This document shows, piece after piece, positions 25,514 through 38,703 of a DNA stretch of 64,000 nt. The translations under genes were made by a program, and so were the position numbers. The DNA is from Rhinopomastus cyanomelas (taxonomy: Eukaryota > Chordata > Aves > Bucerotiformes > Rhinopomastidae). The stretch is taken from NCBI GenBank assembly GCA_013400115.1, contig VXBP01002303.1:273503-337502 (forward strand), read 5' to 3'. Under the pieces are notes generated by a model, which did not search any database, was not told the origin of the DNA, and was given only the letters and a program-made list of their open reading frames with translations. How positions within the stretch are numbered: position 1 is the stretch's first letter; every line of letters starts with the position of its first letter.

Positions 25514-27236
25514 TTGAAAAGATGTTCTTTTCCTATGTGCAGAAGCCACCAGCCAATACAGAGACCCTTGACACTGACCTGGTGGCTAAGAGCAGGGACT
25601 GGGATCTTGCTCTGCAGTAACTGATGCACAGTTGATATGGAAACCCAAAAAAACCAGCAGAGAATCACTTACAATAAGTTGCAATGTAGCCATAAGGCAA
25701 GAAAACGTTCCTAAGACTGCGCTAACCAAACTGCTTCAGACCTCCCCAAAGACTTTTGAACACTCTTGGTGTTCCCCTAAACTCTCTCTGGTTGATCCAC
25801 ATGCCGTACTATGGTTGAGTACCAGGAACCGAGCTCAGGCAGTGCTCTCAGGCACCTCAGAATTGTGCCTGCTTTTTTCTCCAGCACTGGGAGACCACAG
25901 ACTGGAAGGCATGGAGCTAGGCTTTGCTTTTGAACTGTGTTTACTATTAGAAAGCCCCAAGCAACGAGGTAGTTAGTGTAGCTTGGTGCTGATACGGCGA
26001 CAGTCTGGTCTGAGGAATGGTTCCAGTTACCTCGTTTGTCTGCCCCAGCAGTACAGGAGCAGTTTGTGATCTGTTGTAACATCCTCTACCAAGCGCTCAC
26101 ATCCCATGTTGGATTTGCCTAGCTGCTAATTCCACCCCAAGTAAGAGTTTGACTTCTTTTCCAGCTGAAAACGATCCCACTAGTCTGCTGCTGCCTTTCT
26201 ACCTGACCAACCTGTACCTAGGACAGACTGCTTTTTTCTTCTTTGGACCCGTATTTAATGTTTATTTTAAAGTGAGAGAAATTCCAGGTGAATTTAAATC
26301 CTTGTGGGTTAGCAGTGCTTTCCATCCCTTTGCGGAGCACAGGTTTTTATCTTAGAAAGTCATTCACTGGCAGATTCAGGCAACTAACAGTAATTAACTT
26401 TGCTCACGTCCAGACCTTTTTGATCGTATGGTAGACTCAGACAACATTCCCAGACAGAATTTGGGTTTTTCTCATTGACTTACTTCATTTTCTTATTTCT
26501 AAGATTAGAGAAGTCCACCTAAGGAATTATCTACAGGATAGTTTAGGGTTCTCACTTTCTGAAGGCTCTGCCTCTTCTCTGCAAATAAGTGGAAGTTCAA
26601 ATTGCGGAGTGAGATGTTTGGGGTGTTTGCAGTGGTTCAGAGAGCAGGGGTGATGCTCTGGCCACTGTGGTGATGGAACTGGGATTTCAACAGCATCTGT
26701 GGGCCAGAAGTGACCTGCTGTGGGTCCCCAGAAATCACGGTGCCCAAGCAGCAGCTCTGTTTTCCTCCTGTGGCTATGTCTAAGCACTCGGTTGCCGTTT
26801 ACTCTGTGCCAGCTGACGAGGGAAAGAGTTCAAGTGGAGGGGGAACTTTTTCTGGTGTCTAAACTCTGTTACGCAAGTGACAAATCATGTTCTGCATTAA
26901 AGAAGTGTAAATCTGGATCAAATCCGCATAAATTATTACGGATTTAGGCTAGTGCCTTATCTTAGGGTGTGTTTGGGTTGTCTCTTGGGGAAGGAAAATC
27001 AGAAAAAAACCTATTAAGTCTTTTTTTCTGGCAGCTGGTGGACTGTGTCCTCTGCAATCTGACAAATATCTACTCAGATAAAAAAAAATTCTGCTTCTCT
27101 TCTAATTTGCATCTTCAGTCTAAGTGGAAAATGGAGTAAGCTGGGCGTAAAGAGTTGTTTAAAACCCAAAATTCCCCATTTAATTATATTTAGTGTTCGC
27201 TTATAGCATGTTCCTGACATAGGAAGATAAAACCGT

Positions 27237-27551
27237 CATGAGGGAGCTGGGTCTCTTGAGCTTGGAGAAAAGGAGACTGAGAGGTGACCCTATTCATGTC
27301 TATAAATATGGGAAGGGTGGGTGTCAGGAGGTTGGAGCCAGGCTCTGCTTAATGTCATCTGGTGATAGGACAAGGGGCAGTGGGTGTGAGCTGGAACAGA
27401 GGAGGTTCCACATCAGTATGAGAAGGAACTTCTTCATGATGAGGGTGACAGAGCCCTGGAAGGGGCTGCCCAGGGGGGTTGTGGAGTCTCCTCTGGAGAC
27501 GTTTAAAACCTGCCTGGACATGTTCCTGTGTGACTTGGTCTGGGTGATCCT
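27237..27551 (+). mobile_element. CR1 LINE fragment cut by an assembly gap
   Basis: Runs from GAGGGAGCTGGGTCTCTTGAGCTTGG to CTTGGTCTGGGTGATCCT and then enters the run of N. The last 60-80 bases of the element, including its tail, are missing from the assembly. The 250-residue frame spanning the gap is not real. Confidence 0.9.
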
Positions 27552-27806
27552 NNNNNNNNNNNNNNNNNNNNNNNNNNNNNNNNNNNNNNNNNNNNNNNNN
27601 NNNNNNNNNNNNNNNNNNNNNNNNNNNNNNNNNNNNNNNNNNNNNNNNNNNNNNNNNNNNNNNNNNNNNNNNNNNNNNNNNNNNNNNNNNNNNNNNNNNN
27701 NNNNNNNNNNNNNNNNNNNNNNNNNNNNNNNNNNNNNNNNNNNNNNNNNNNNNNNNNNNNNNNNNNNNNNNNNNNNNNNNNNNNNNNNNNNNNNNNNNNN
27801 NNNNNN
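27552..27806. other. Assembly gap (255 N)
   Basis: A run of N starting within the 3' end of a CR1 element. The true length is unknown. The sequence after it (from 27807) is GC-richer than most of the window, with CGTGCCCGG and GGTGGCGAGGGC, and does not look like the expected CR1 tail. Confidence 0.99.
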
Positions 27807-28138
27807 TGAAGCAGGACCACTAACCAGCTCCCTGCTGGCCACTAGAGCCAGCGTGCCCGGCTTTCTGCGGTGGCGAGGGCTCTCACCCACCCGCCTTTGT
27901 CTCCTTGTGCCCTGTTGGCTGTTTTCTGCTCACATCGTGTGCTTTGTGACTTTCAGTTACTTTGAATTTACTTTGTTAGTGAACATTTAGATGCAGCACA
28001 AACACAGTGAAGCTGCCTTTGCAGACCACAATAGCGTGGAGGTTTGCTGCTGGTCCTTGTCAGGGCTTTTTTTATGTGGTTTGGAATTTGTAGGTAGTAT
28101 AAAAGTAACTGTGAGGAGGATGGTGGCAGGCTCTTCTC

Positions 28139-28517
28139 AGGGTGAAGGAGCTGGCAATCTTGAGTTTGGAGAAAAGGAGACTGAGGGGTGACCTCATTCA
28201 TGTTTATAAGTATGTGAAGGGTGGGTGTCAGGGGGATGCAGCCAGGCTCTGCTCAGGGGCATCTAATGATAGGACAAGGGGCAGTGGGTGTGAGCTGGAA
28301 CAGAGGAGGTTCCACATCAGTGTGAGAAGGAACTTCTTCACGGTGAGGGTGATGGAGCGCTGGAAGGGACTGCCCAGGGGAGTTATGGAGTCTCCTTCTC
28401 TGGAGACATTTAAAACCCGCCTGGGCTTGGTCTAGGTGATCCTGCTGTCACAGGGGGATTGGACTGGATGATCTTTCGAGGTCCCTTGCAATCCCTAATG
28501 CTCTGTGATTCTGTGAT
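28139..28517 (+). mobile_element. CR1 LINE fragment, full 3' end
   Basis: GGTGAAGGAGCTGGCAATCTTGAGTTTGGAG through GGGGGATTGGACTGGATGATCTTTCGAGGTCCC to CTCTGTGATTCTGTGATG. Just upstream, 28109-28138 (GGAGGATGGTGGCAGGCTCTTCTCAG) resembles a piece that normally lies further inside the element, so a second short fragment may abut it. Confidence 0.92.
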
Positions 28518-30751
28518 GTCCCTCTGCCATTCAAACATTTGCACTGATCCAGAGCTATATGCAAATTCAGAATAAAACTAATTGATTAATTCTGGGTTCA
28601 TGTAGAAGAGCAGTTACCCTGGGTCCTGACACAGGCAGGCACAGTGACATAAGGTTTGTACCTCACTTTTATAGATTACACCCGCCGCATATGGCTTAGA
28701 TGCTTTGGTACCATCCCTAACACAACAGGCTCTAATTTTAGAGCGGCTTTTACTGGTTACAGCTAAATCATTTTTGTCATATACTTCCCTCTTTTTTTTT
28801 TTGTTTTCTGAGAAAAGTAACAGCTCTTTTTGTTTTAATAATTGTCCTCAAGTCCATTAAGCTTTGTGGAAACTAGAAAGAAGTAGAAAAACAATGAGTC
28901 ATTAAAATTCATGCTGTGGAGGATGAAATTCTCTCTTCTGGTTGAATTGCTTCCAGGCAATGAGAAAAAGTCAGCCAAGTGTTGTATCCTGTGAAAGGAG
29001 TCTCAGAATGTCAGCAAGTTTGTGCTGTTTGGTGATTTTTCTCAGTAAATGATCCTAAAATTTGATTTTGGAATTACCAGGGTCGTCGCTGGTGGATGAG
29101 AGGTCTCTGTAAAGGATTGGGGAAGCAGGTTGTGTTGATACCAGTTACTGTTATTCACCAAGCAGAAATCAGGGTCTTTGCTCATACTGGTTGTCACTGG
29201 TGTGGCATCGAGTCATTTGACCAGCAGTGGCGGAGTAAGATGTTTAATAACTCATATCTGAGCCCTTGTCACCCAAGGTCAGCATTTCCTGCGCCAGTAA
29301 CAGTTTGCAGAGTTATTTAGGGAGGCAAAATGCTCAAGTCCAGCATTAGTCTGGTGGCACGTCGGGGTAGGACACACACAGACTCATTAGGGATGAGTAT
29401 CAGATAAAGAGCAGTCTGTGACTTCATTATACAGATCTGTAGGTGTTGAACTGCAAGAAGTGGGTTTCAGTTATGACAATCCATAGCTCTGCTCAGACCA
29501 TTTTGGTTTCAGGATGGAGCTTTTACATTCCTGTTAATCTCCTAAAAGCCACAGGGTGTCTTTTTCAAAGAGCTTTTATGTTCCTGCACTGAAAAACAGT
29601 TTAGAGTTCCTTATTTCTGATGGGGCAAGATGCAAATATTTGTCTGTATCTAATATATAGGAAAAAAAAAATTAAAAAAGTAAAATCCAGATCAGTAGTT
29701 ACACTTATTTTATCATTAGACAGAGACCATGTTCTGTAAAGCTGAGCATCTTTTAATTGCATAAAACTGAACACACACAGTCAGGATAAAATAAAGCCGT
29801 TAGGGTCCTTTTCTAAACCCTGCAGACACATAGAAAAAAAAATCAGTGCAATTAGCACTGACCCAAAAGGAGCTGGAAATCAAAGTCAGAGCTCTGTGTT
29901 TAATGATATTCAAGTTTTTCTTCTTTTAACACATATGGATCTGGAATAAGGTCAGTCTAGTTTACAAGAGAAGAGAAATACCAGCGCTGAAATATTTGGC
30001 AAAACATTTGGGTACACAGTGCTTTTTTTGTAGGATGCTTCTGCTTTGTGTCTTGGATGAGCAATAGAAACACAAGGACCTCAAGGTTTAATTGGTTTAA
30101 GGATCTTGAGTGTCTACGTACAATGTGCTAGTGATAGAACCTAACGTATTGTAAAGGGGTTTTAAAAAATTTCAGTTAATGTGAGATTGAGGGGGTTAGT
30201 TTTGACACAGAAATGCCTCCACAGGGTCTGTGGGAAATGGGATTTAGCTTCCTAGTGGAAGCATCGAGTCTGAAGTAGCCAGGGTCTTGGAAATGGAAGG
30301 TTAACCTTCATTAAGGATGTGTTTGTGCTCGGTCTCCCTAGAGAAAAGTGTAGATCTCTGTTGAAGTCTTCAAGGAGGCACCAGAAAAGGGGCAGTTTGG
30401 TCTGGATTATATGAACATGAAAAATGTCCTGGTAACTTCCATAAAGTTAGAACCTAACTCTGTTCCCTCTGACTCGGGCTCTTATTTCTCTTTTCCGAGT
30501 GGTGTGTTGTAACTACACAATCACCACAGCACAGGGTAGTTGTCTCACGCCAGATGTTGCTCCAGCAGATCTAAAAGAACAAATTTACCTAAAAATCTGA
30601 AGGGAATTAGAACTAAACAGGCAGAAAACAAGCTGCCAGTGTAGTGCTTTATGTCAGTAGTGTTTCTAACCATCTGAAAAGTGGATGAATAGCCTGAAAC
30701 ACTGTCCAAATCCTTCCTGAAACCAGATTTCATCTAGATGGAGATTGTTGT

Positions 30752-31512
30752 TGCAGGAGCAAGTGTAGAGTCTGGCATCTGGGCAAGAACAGCTCCGGGT
30801 ATGAGTATAGGTTGGGGACTGACCTGTTGGAGAGCAGCGTAGGAGAAAGGGACCTGGGGGTCCTGGTGGCCAGCAGGATGACCAGGAGCAAGGAATGGGC
30901 CCTTGTGGCCAAGAAGGTCAATGGGGTGGATCAGAAGGGGAGTGGTTAGCAGATTGAGAGAGGTTCTCTTCCCCCTCTACTCTCCTGTGGTGAGACCACA
31001 TCTGGAATATTGTGTCCAGTTCTGGGCCTCTCGGTTCCAAAAGGACACAGAGCTGCTGGAGAGAGTCCAGAGCAGAGCCACAGAGACACTGAAAAGAGTG
31101 GAGCATCTCCCTGCTGAGGAAAGGCTGAAGGAGCTGGGTCTCTTGAGCTTGAAAAAAAGGAAACTGAAGGGTGATCCTATTAATGTTTACAAATATGGAA
31201 AGGGTGGATGTCAGGAGGATGAAGCCAGGCTCTGCTGCTGGCTCAGTGGCATCTAATGATAGGAGAAGGGGCAATGGGGTGTCAGCTGGAACAGAGGAGG
31301 TTCCACATCAGTCTGAGAAAGAACTTCTTCCCAGTGAAGGTTACAGAGCACTGGAAGGGGCTGCCCAGTGGGGTTGTGGAGTCTCCTTCTCTGGAGACAT
31401 TTAAAATCTGCCTGGCCATGTTTCTGTGTGACTGGATCTAGGTGATCCTGCTGTCAGGGGATTGGACTGGATGATCTGTCGAGCTTCTTTCCGATCCCTA
31501 ATGTTCTGTGAT
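30752..31512 (+). mobile_element. CR1 LINE, longest copy (about 760 bp)
   Basis: Starts near GGAGCAAGTGTAGAGTCTGGCATCTGGG and includes GACTGACCTGTTGGAGAGCAGCG. The reverse-transcriptase C-terminal part follows, with PHLEYCVQFWASRFQKD and ELLERVQSRAT readable in one frame, and the 3' end GATCCCTAATGTTCTGTGATAAG. It is a relic of non-LTR retrotransposon ORF2; frameshifts and 5' truncation make it inactive. Confidence 0.94.
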
Positions 31513-32477
31513 AAGAAGTCAAGAAAATAATTGTGGTAAATCACGTTGTAAGGAAGTTCCTGTTGAACCTTATTATTGCAAAACCTTCTTCCTAAGTGGA
31601 AAGGGATTTTTACATAACACTTAATTTTTATTCCTGGTTCTTGTATGTCTGGAGATTCAGAGGTGAAGAATGAGCATAATTGTTGTCAGTGCTACAGTAT
31701 TCAGAGGCTTTAATAATGAGAAAAAGTCAGCCTTCCTCAGTTAATGTGCCAAGCCCCCTCCTTTATTGGCAGGGAGTGAGAACCTACTGGAATACCAGAA
31801 AAGCAAGTTCCTTTCCAAAGCATGGACAGAGCTTGGTGCTTCTGCGGTCACTGCAGAGAAGGCCAGTTATCAGGCAAAGCTGCACCAGTCACCCACAGTC
31901 GCTGGGCCTGGGGTTGTAACAATTGGTGCGGCTCCTGCCGGAGTCTCCAGGCTTGTGGTGTGGAGGAGTGTCAGGAGTTGTGAATGATCCTGGTTCTTAA
32001 CTGCTCTCCCTTGATTTGCATTTGTTTCCGAGCTGCTTAACCACTGGTAGATGATTTCAGTTTTCCTGGTGAATAATGTATGAGGGGATATAAGTGGATG
32101 TTCCCTGGCTGAGTGGGCTGCAGATGAAAAGTGTCAGCTCCTTTGCAGCGTTAATGTGCATTTCTTTCTCAGGTTAAAGCTGTAGAGAACCTAGCAGTGC
32201 TTTTTTTGGATAACTCCTACAAATGCCAAAATATTGGCAATGTTTGCTTTTCCTCTTCCTTTCCATTTGAATACCTGTTATTACATTCAAAAAGTCACTT
32301 GCCAGTTTTCCATTACAATCCTATTTTCCTTGGGACTCCCCTTCAAGATTTCAATGTTACATCATTGTACTTGCTGCTTAAGCTTCCGGAAACCCATCAG
32401 GAACAGGATTTGGTTTTTGTTGGTTTAGTTTTCTTTTCTGCCACTAAGGTTAATTTATTATGACTGCTCAGTGAGCG

Positions 32478-32500
32478 CTGATTCTGTGATTCTGTGATCC
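32478..32500 (+). repeat. Isolated CR1-like tail repeat
   Basis: CTGATTCTGTGATTCTGTGATCC is the CR1 3' terminal repeat without any recognisable CR1 body upstream. It could be the remnant of an extremely short insertion or a chance simple repeat. Confidence 0.45.
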
Positions 32501-32758
32501 TTTCTTGCACCTCCTCCTTCCTCCTTAATCTGCTCCATGGGGAGAATTGGAGCATCCTTCCCTCCAGAAGCAAGCTTGAAGCAGAGAGATGAACAATTCT
32601 TGTGTCTAGGGTGTGCAGTGGCCCACAGGCGTAGAGCTAAATGCATTGAATGTGGCAATAAATGAAGCAACACTTAAAGCCACTGATGATCTGCTCAGGA
32701 AGAAGACCTATTCTGATTTTCCTGTCATTAATTTACTAAGAGGCATTAGAGTAGCTTA

Positions 32759-33246
32759 TTATGTGTCCAGTTTTGGGCTCCTCAGTTCCAGACCAACACA
32801 GAACTGCTGGAGACAGTCCAACACAGAGCCACAGAGATGATGGAGTGGAACATCCCCCTTATGAGGAAAAGCTGAGGGAGCTGGGTCTCTTGAGCTTGGA
32901 GAAGATGAGACTGAGGGTTGACCTCATTAATATCTATAAATATGGGAAGGGTGGGTGTCAGGAGGATGGAGCCAGGCTCTGCTCAGGGGCATCGAATGAT
33001 AGGACAAGGGGCAATGGGTGTGAGCTGGAACATAAGAGGTTCCTTATGAATGTGAGAAGGGACTTCTTCACAGTGAGGGTGACAAGAGCATTGAAACAGG
33101 CTGCCCAGGGGTGTTGTGGAGATGTTTAAAACTCACCTGGTCGTGTTCCTTTGCAACTGGATCTAGGGGACCCTGCTGTAGCAGGGGGATTGGACTGGAT
33201 GATCTTTCGAGGTCCCTTCCAGTCCCTAATGTTCTGTGATTCTGTG
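32759..33246 (+). mobile_element. CR1 LINE fragment, about 490 bp
   Basis: Begins TTATGTGTCCAGTTTTGGGCTCC in the pol C-terminus and ends AGTCCCTAATGTTCTGTGATTCTGTGAATG. It keeps GAGGAAAAGCTGAGGGAGCTGGG and lacks part of the TCTCCTTCTCTGGAGA block (it reads GTTGTGGAGATGTTTAAAA), a small deletion compared with sister copies. Confidence 0.93.
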
Positions 33247-36200
33247 AATGTGCTCCTGCTTCAGTCCCTGGCGTAGGCAGGTCTTTTCTCCTCTTTCAGA
33301 AATTGTGTTATTGTATTCTGGAGTGCCAGGAAATCAAAGCACAACCCGCTTCCCTGTTAGCTTATGGTTAGGCTTAGAATTAGCCAGTGAGGATCATAAT
33401 TCGATTAAAAATCATCCAAACTCTGGAACTTCTGTCATGGGCCATCTAAACAAAACTTTTAACTCCAGTGGTCAAATGATGGCATTTCCAAGGATTTATC
33501 TGAATTATCAAATACTTTGGGGAATGTGTTTGATATGAGAGTGCTGTGGGTGTGTGGTTAGAAAGAACTTCCTAAAATACAGAAGAACCTAACAGTCTTA
33601 TAAAGCACAGCTCTTCCAGCTCCCCAGGTGAAACAGGATCCCTTGAATTCACAGACATCCAGACGTGAACTGTAGATAAAGTCTACTGTAAAATAGTGCT
33701 TTTAAACTAAACTTAGTCTGACATATCCTAAGATAAAAGACTGAAAGCGTGTGAAAATGTAGGGGATGTTATAGTAAACATGTTTAGGAAGCAGATACAG
33801 TCTAATAGCTGCAATAGCACAGCTCCATAAATACTAAAAAATAGTCCTCGTTTTGTGACTTTTCTAGTATTTGATGTAGAGCCGCAGAAAATTGCAGAGC
33901 AAATACCTGGCAGATGTGCTCATTCTTAGAAGGGTTAGTTTTTATCACTGTCAGGCTGTGTAATGAGTTCTCACAACCTGAAGAATAATAGAGTGCGAAA
34001 AGGAGAAATACTTTCAAGATGGTGATGTGATTTGAGTTTGAGATAGTTCCAAAACGTGCTCTGAAAAGGCATTTAGCAGAAAGAAAGATGAATTTATGAT
34101 GGTGATTGTGATACCAAGGCATGGAGGGGGTTGTCTTTGGTGTCTTTGTCCACTGCTGCAGGAAATGGTTCCTGATTTTCATGTGTCATTCCGTTGTTCT
34201 CATTGTTCCAAGCGTATCGCTAAGATATTCCAGTTTCCAAACCTCATGCCACCTTCCTCTGCCACGTGAAATCAAGTTTAATTTCCACTGCCTTCCATTG
34301 CCTCATTTTACTGTCCTTGTTTCATGTGCAGAGTGGCAGGGAGAAGGTGGAGTTTGCTTCTTCATCTCCTCCAAGTGTTTATTTGATCCACTGCTCCATT
34401 TTCCGATCATGCCACCAGAAGAGCTTCACTTACGTAAACTTCTGCTTTCAAAGTTTCCCCTTAAAAATCAAATTCTGACACCTCTAACTTCTTTTCGATG
34501 TTGCCTTCGTTCCTTGCCCTCCTTAAAGGTTCCTGCTTCCCATATCCAAGTGGAACTCCCTGGAATGTGTTGCTGGCAGGTAAGGGTTAATCCGTGGTCA
34601 TTTCTCTGTTTGGGGGCAATAGTAGAAAGTTCTGATTTTGAAGCTTTTATTCCTGGTGGTAGAAATTTGATTAAACACAGAGGTGTTCTCAGAGTGTAGC
34701 TTTCCCATAAGGAAAGGCTTCACAGAGCCTTATTTTGAGGGTCTCTATCGAAGGTTTTTGGCTTTGAATGACTCTGAACTCCACGTTCGGGCCTGCGAAC
34801 ATTGGAAGGATGGATGGAATGAAATGGAACTGCCTTTAGTGTAAATGGTGTGTGTTGTGGCTGATAGAATAATCTCTTCTTAACATGTTTGACACTCCAT
34901 TCAAGTGAAATCATCTATCCAAAGTGGAGATTAAATGCCGTATTACCCCAGTCAATATGTCAAACAGCGTGCGGAGGTCTTTATCTTCTTAAGAGGTTTG
35001 GTTTAAGGGACTGCACTTAAACCGTTCAGATGACTTGTCTTGGCATCTCACATGCCAGGGAGTCACAGGCACACACCAGTCCCTTCCTCCCCACTGCTGG
35101 TCTCCTGAGTTCCTCATGACTGGGAGGCTTGTGTGGGGGTGAGGAGGGAACTGCAGCATGCGCAGCTGAATCCCAGTATGAGTATCCCAACCGGAGCTGT
35201 CCGTGGCTGTGAGATGCGCCGTAGAGGACACCTACCCCAAGGGCTAGAGCTGGGCTAAATCTTTCAAGAGTCTGGTGTGCTCTAGTGGCAGCAAAATGAT
35301 TTAATGGGCTGATAGAGGCAGCAACAAGCAGCTCTGCAGAGCTTAATTTCTTTTGCCTTTGTTCGTGGGAGCCTGCCATAATGAACAGAGACAGTGATGA
35401 ATGGCAAAGCAGACAAAGCCCAGCCTTTGTGCAAAGGTGCTTCTGACAGTCATTTTTGCATCACTTAGATCTCTGCACCATGGAAATGCTGTGCTGTCTT
35501 GACAAAGCCTGGCTCGTCCTGGAACTGCTGTAAAAGGTTTCCCTCAATTGTGGATAACCTTCCATGTAAAGACTGGTGAAAGCTTCTTTATCAGATTGAG
35601 CAATTTAAAATGTGGAAGAATGTTTGGAATTAACAAATGGAAGGGTGATGTTCTCTCCATAAGGAGAACTTTAGCTTCGGTTAGAAAACTTCAGCGTGAA
35701 AAAGAAATGGTTTATGCTACAGACCACATTAGCAATTTTAAAAATATGAGTTATCTGAGCAATAGATTGGAAAGGTGAGATGCATTAATTTCTTTAATTA
35801 AACTGTGTAACCACCAAGTGAGATGTACATTGCAATAAATGGGGTAGTCCCTCGTGACTAGTTCTCAGGGTACCCGTTTTCCATCCACTAGAAAGTGTCA
35901 CCCATTTAATTTTGATTCATTTTTTATGGTGAAAACCATAAAGCACGCTGATTTTAATATGTTCCGTGAGTAACAAACATTATATTAATTATGCATAAAT
36001 ATTTAGATTCATGCATACAGTATCTTTTCCCACAGGTTCTTTTTGGAGAATGGTTGTTGCTTGATGTGTACTGACACACTATTTTCTGTTAATATCTCTG
36101 TGTGGTTTATAACTCAGTGGCTAATGGGAAGACTCCAAAGTGCACTGAGCAGCATCAGATGGAGTGTTTCTAAGTATTAAAAAAAAAGGCTGCTTAATTT

Positions 36201-36964
36201 CCATGTAAGCCAACAGAATTTGGGCACAGAGGTTGTTGAGACCATCCTCACTTTGGAATTTGAGACAGCTCTCAATGCTGCCTTGAGCTTGTGTCTGTGC
36301 AAGTCTCTGCAGACTTCCAGGGACTCTGTAAAGTAGGAGAGTGGGTGTAGAATTTTTCTGGTAAAATGTATTCGTGTAAAATGAAATCAAGAACAGTTTG
36401 GACTCTTAACATAAAGAGTTCTTGTAGTATGTCTACAGCAAACCCACTTGTCTGTGGATATCCAGCTGTATTCATGTCCGTTTCTAGTGGTGCAGTGAGT
36501 GAGAGAAGCAGTTTTAGGGTCAGCTTGTTCTCAGAACTCAGAAGAAGATGCTTCAAGTATGTTAATACAAGAACAAGACTTGGATTTTTCAGTGTCCTTA
36601 ATACTATCAGAAATATAAAGGGAGTGTGAAGCAAACTTTATTGTTATTGTAGGTGTATTTGCTTGTACTCTTCTGTCATTTGAACTGCATCTCTTTGTGA
36701 CTCTCGGTTTCAGAAATGAATAGTTTGATGCTGGATTAAAAGAACCATTTCCAGAACTTAAATACCTGTTCTGGAGGAACAAAAGCCACATTGATTCTTT
36801 GCTAAAAAAGAAATAAACTTCCCTCAAAGCTGGTAGGAGCAAATTAATCAGTACTTTTGAATTCCAGAGTATGTATATACTTACATGTAAGACATAATTC
36901 AGAGTTTTGGGGGCTTTTTTTGTTTTCTTAAATGCACAGTACATTTTGGAGGAATAAACCATAA

Positions 36965-37678
36965 GGGATAGACTGACCTGTTGGAGAGCAGTGTAGGAGA
37001 AAGGTACCTGGGGGTGCTGGTGGACAGCAGGATGACCAGGAGCCAGCAATGGGCCTTTGTGACCAAGAAGGCCAGTGGCATCCTGGGGTGGATCAGAATT
37101 GGGGTGGTTAGCAGACTGAGAGAGGTTCTTCTGCCCCTCTAGTCTTCCCTGTTGAGACCACATCTGGAATATTGTCTACTGTTCTGGGCTCCTCAGTTCC
37201 AGAAGGACACAGAGCTGTTTGAGAGAGTCCAGTGCAGAGCCACAGAGATGCTCAAGGGAGTGGAGCATCTCCCTGATGAGGAAAGGCTGAGGGAGCTGGG
37301 TCTCTTGAGCTTGGAGCAAAGGAGACTGAGGGGTGACCCTATGGATATTGATAACTATACAGAAAGGGTGGGTGTCAGGAGGATGGAACCAGGCTCTGCC
37401 CAGTGTTATCTAATCATAGTAGAAGGAGCAATGGGGTGTGAGCTGGAACAGAGGAGGTTCCACATCAATATAAGAAGGAACTTACTAATGATGAGGGTGA
37501 CAGAGCCCTAGAAGGGGCTTCCCAGGGGACTTGTGGAGTCTCCTTCTCTGGAGACGTTTAAAACCCACCTGGACATGTTCCTCTGTGACTTGGTCTTGGT
37601 GATCTTGCTGTGGCAGGGGGATTGGACTGGATGATCTTTCCAGTTCCCTCCCAATCCCTAATGTTCTGTGATTCTGTG
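36965..37678 (+). mobile_element. CR1 LINE, about 710 bp
   Basis: Opens GGATAGACTGACCTGTTGGAGAGCAGTGTAGG, contains GGGGTGGTTAGCAGACTGAGAGAGG and PHLEYCLLFWAPQFQKD in the decayed pol frame, and ends CCCTAATGTTCTGTGATTCTGTGCC. It is a near twin of the copy at 30752 and begins at almost the same part of the element. Confidence 0.94.
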
Positions 37679-38452
37679 CCCACACAGAGCTGTTTAGAAA
37701 TATCCTGTAACACTTTCTTTTTCATTTTGGAGAAAAGTTCAGTATCAGCAAAGTCAATATTTTGATGAAAATGCTTTGGTTTGGTGAACATCTGGGATAT
37801 TTTGCAGCTGTTACTCTGCTCTTTGTCCATCATGTAAAGTTGTTATCTGTGCTTGGAGACTTGACAGTGAATCTCCAGTCTCCTGCTGTCGTTTGCTCGT
37901 AGCTCCCCCCTCTCTTCTCTGCTCAGGTATCTTTTCAAAGTGCTTTAGTTCAGGTGAAAGTGTTGGTGGGCTATGCTGGACTATGCATGTTTGCAGCCTT
38001 TCCCCTAAGCTCTAGCTAAAATATAGGAAGTTTTCAATGAAGTTTCATTAGGTTTTGTTTTTCTTGGCTTAAAGTTATAATATAGTGGCTTAGAAATCCC
38101 TATTGCACTGTACTATAACCAGGATTACAGGTTGTCAGAATGAAGTCGTGCGGCGTTTTCTACCATCGTTGCAGCATTTGTAATGAAATGTTTAGAGGTA
38201 CTGAGTTCTGGTTTTATTAGGAGCTGGAAATTATCTTCAAGACTGCTTTGTTCTGCTTAGTTTTGTGACATTGTATTTGCTTGTCACAATCTGCCACGAC
38301 AGTTGCCTAACAAGGAATTAAAATCTCCGGGGTTTCTAATTCTGCTCCACTTTTACCTGCTAAAACATTCCTAAAAGCACGGTGTGGGCCATCACTGTAC
38401 ATCTATTAAAAATAGGCACTGAGAGCTGGGCTAAGTCTTAAAACTATCAGTT

Positions 38453-38703
38453 ATGGCTTCAAACTGTGCCAGGGGAGAGTTAGATTGGACATCAGGAAAA
38501 ATTGCTTCCCTGACACAGTGGTCAGGGGTTGGAACAGGCTGCCCAGGGAGGGGGTGGACTCACCATTCCTTGGAGGTGTTAAAAAACCACGTAGATGTGG
38601 CACAAGGGAACAGGGTTTACTGGGCAGGGTAGGATTGGGTTGATGGGTGGACTGGATGGTCTTGGAGGTCTCTTCCAACCCTAATGATTCTCAGATTCTG
38701 TGA
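38453..38703 (+). mobile_element. CR1 fragment of a different subfamily
   Basis: GGCTTCAAACTGTGCCAGGGGAGAGTTAGATTGGACATCAGG, then GGTTGGAACAGGCTGCCCAGGGAGGGGGTGG and a tail CCAACCCTAATGATTCTCAGATTCTGTGAAG. The AGGATTGGGTTGATGGGTGGACTGGATGGTCTTGGAGG block separates it from the main group. Confidence 0.85.

Noticed and set aside
27238..27990. 250-residue plus frame and a 188-residue minus frame across the gap
   Set aside because: Both are held open by the run of N. Only the CR1 portion is real sequence.
30903..31256. Reverse-transcriptase-like 117-residue frame as a gene
   Set aside because: It is the decayed C-terminal part of CR1 ORF2 in a truncated element with frameshifts, not an intact gene.
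34121..34699. Plus-strand open frame of 192 residues
   Set aside because: No recognisable domain, no convincing splice or promoter context, and composition like the surrounding intron. A frame of this length is plausible by chance in 64 kb.
35026..35379. Minus-strand frame of 117 residues
   Set aside because: No recognised family, no splice structure, and overlapping frames in the same region are equally open.
36531..37163. Minus-strand open frame of 210 residues
   Set aside because: Its N-terminal part is antisense to the CR1 copy at 36965 and the rest has no recognisable content.
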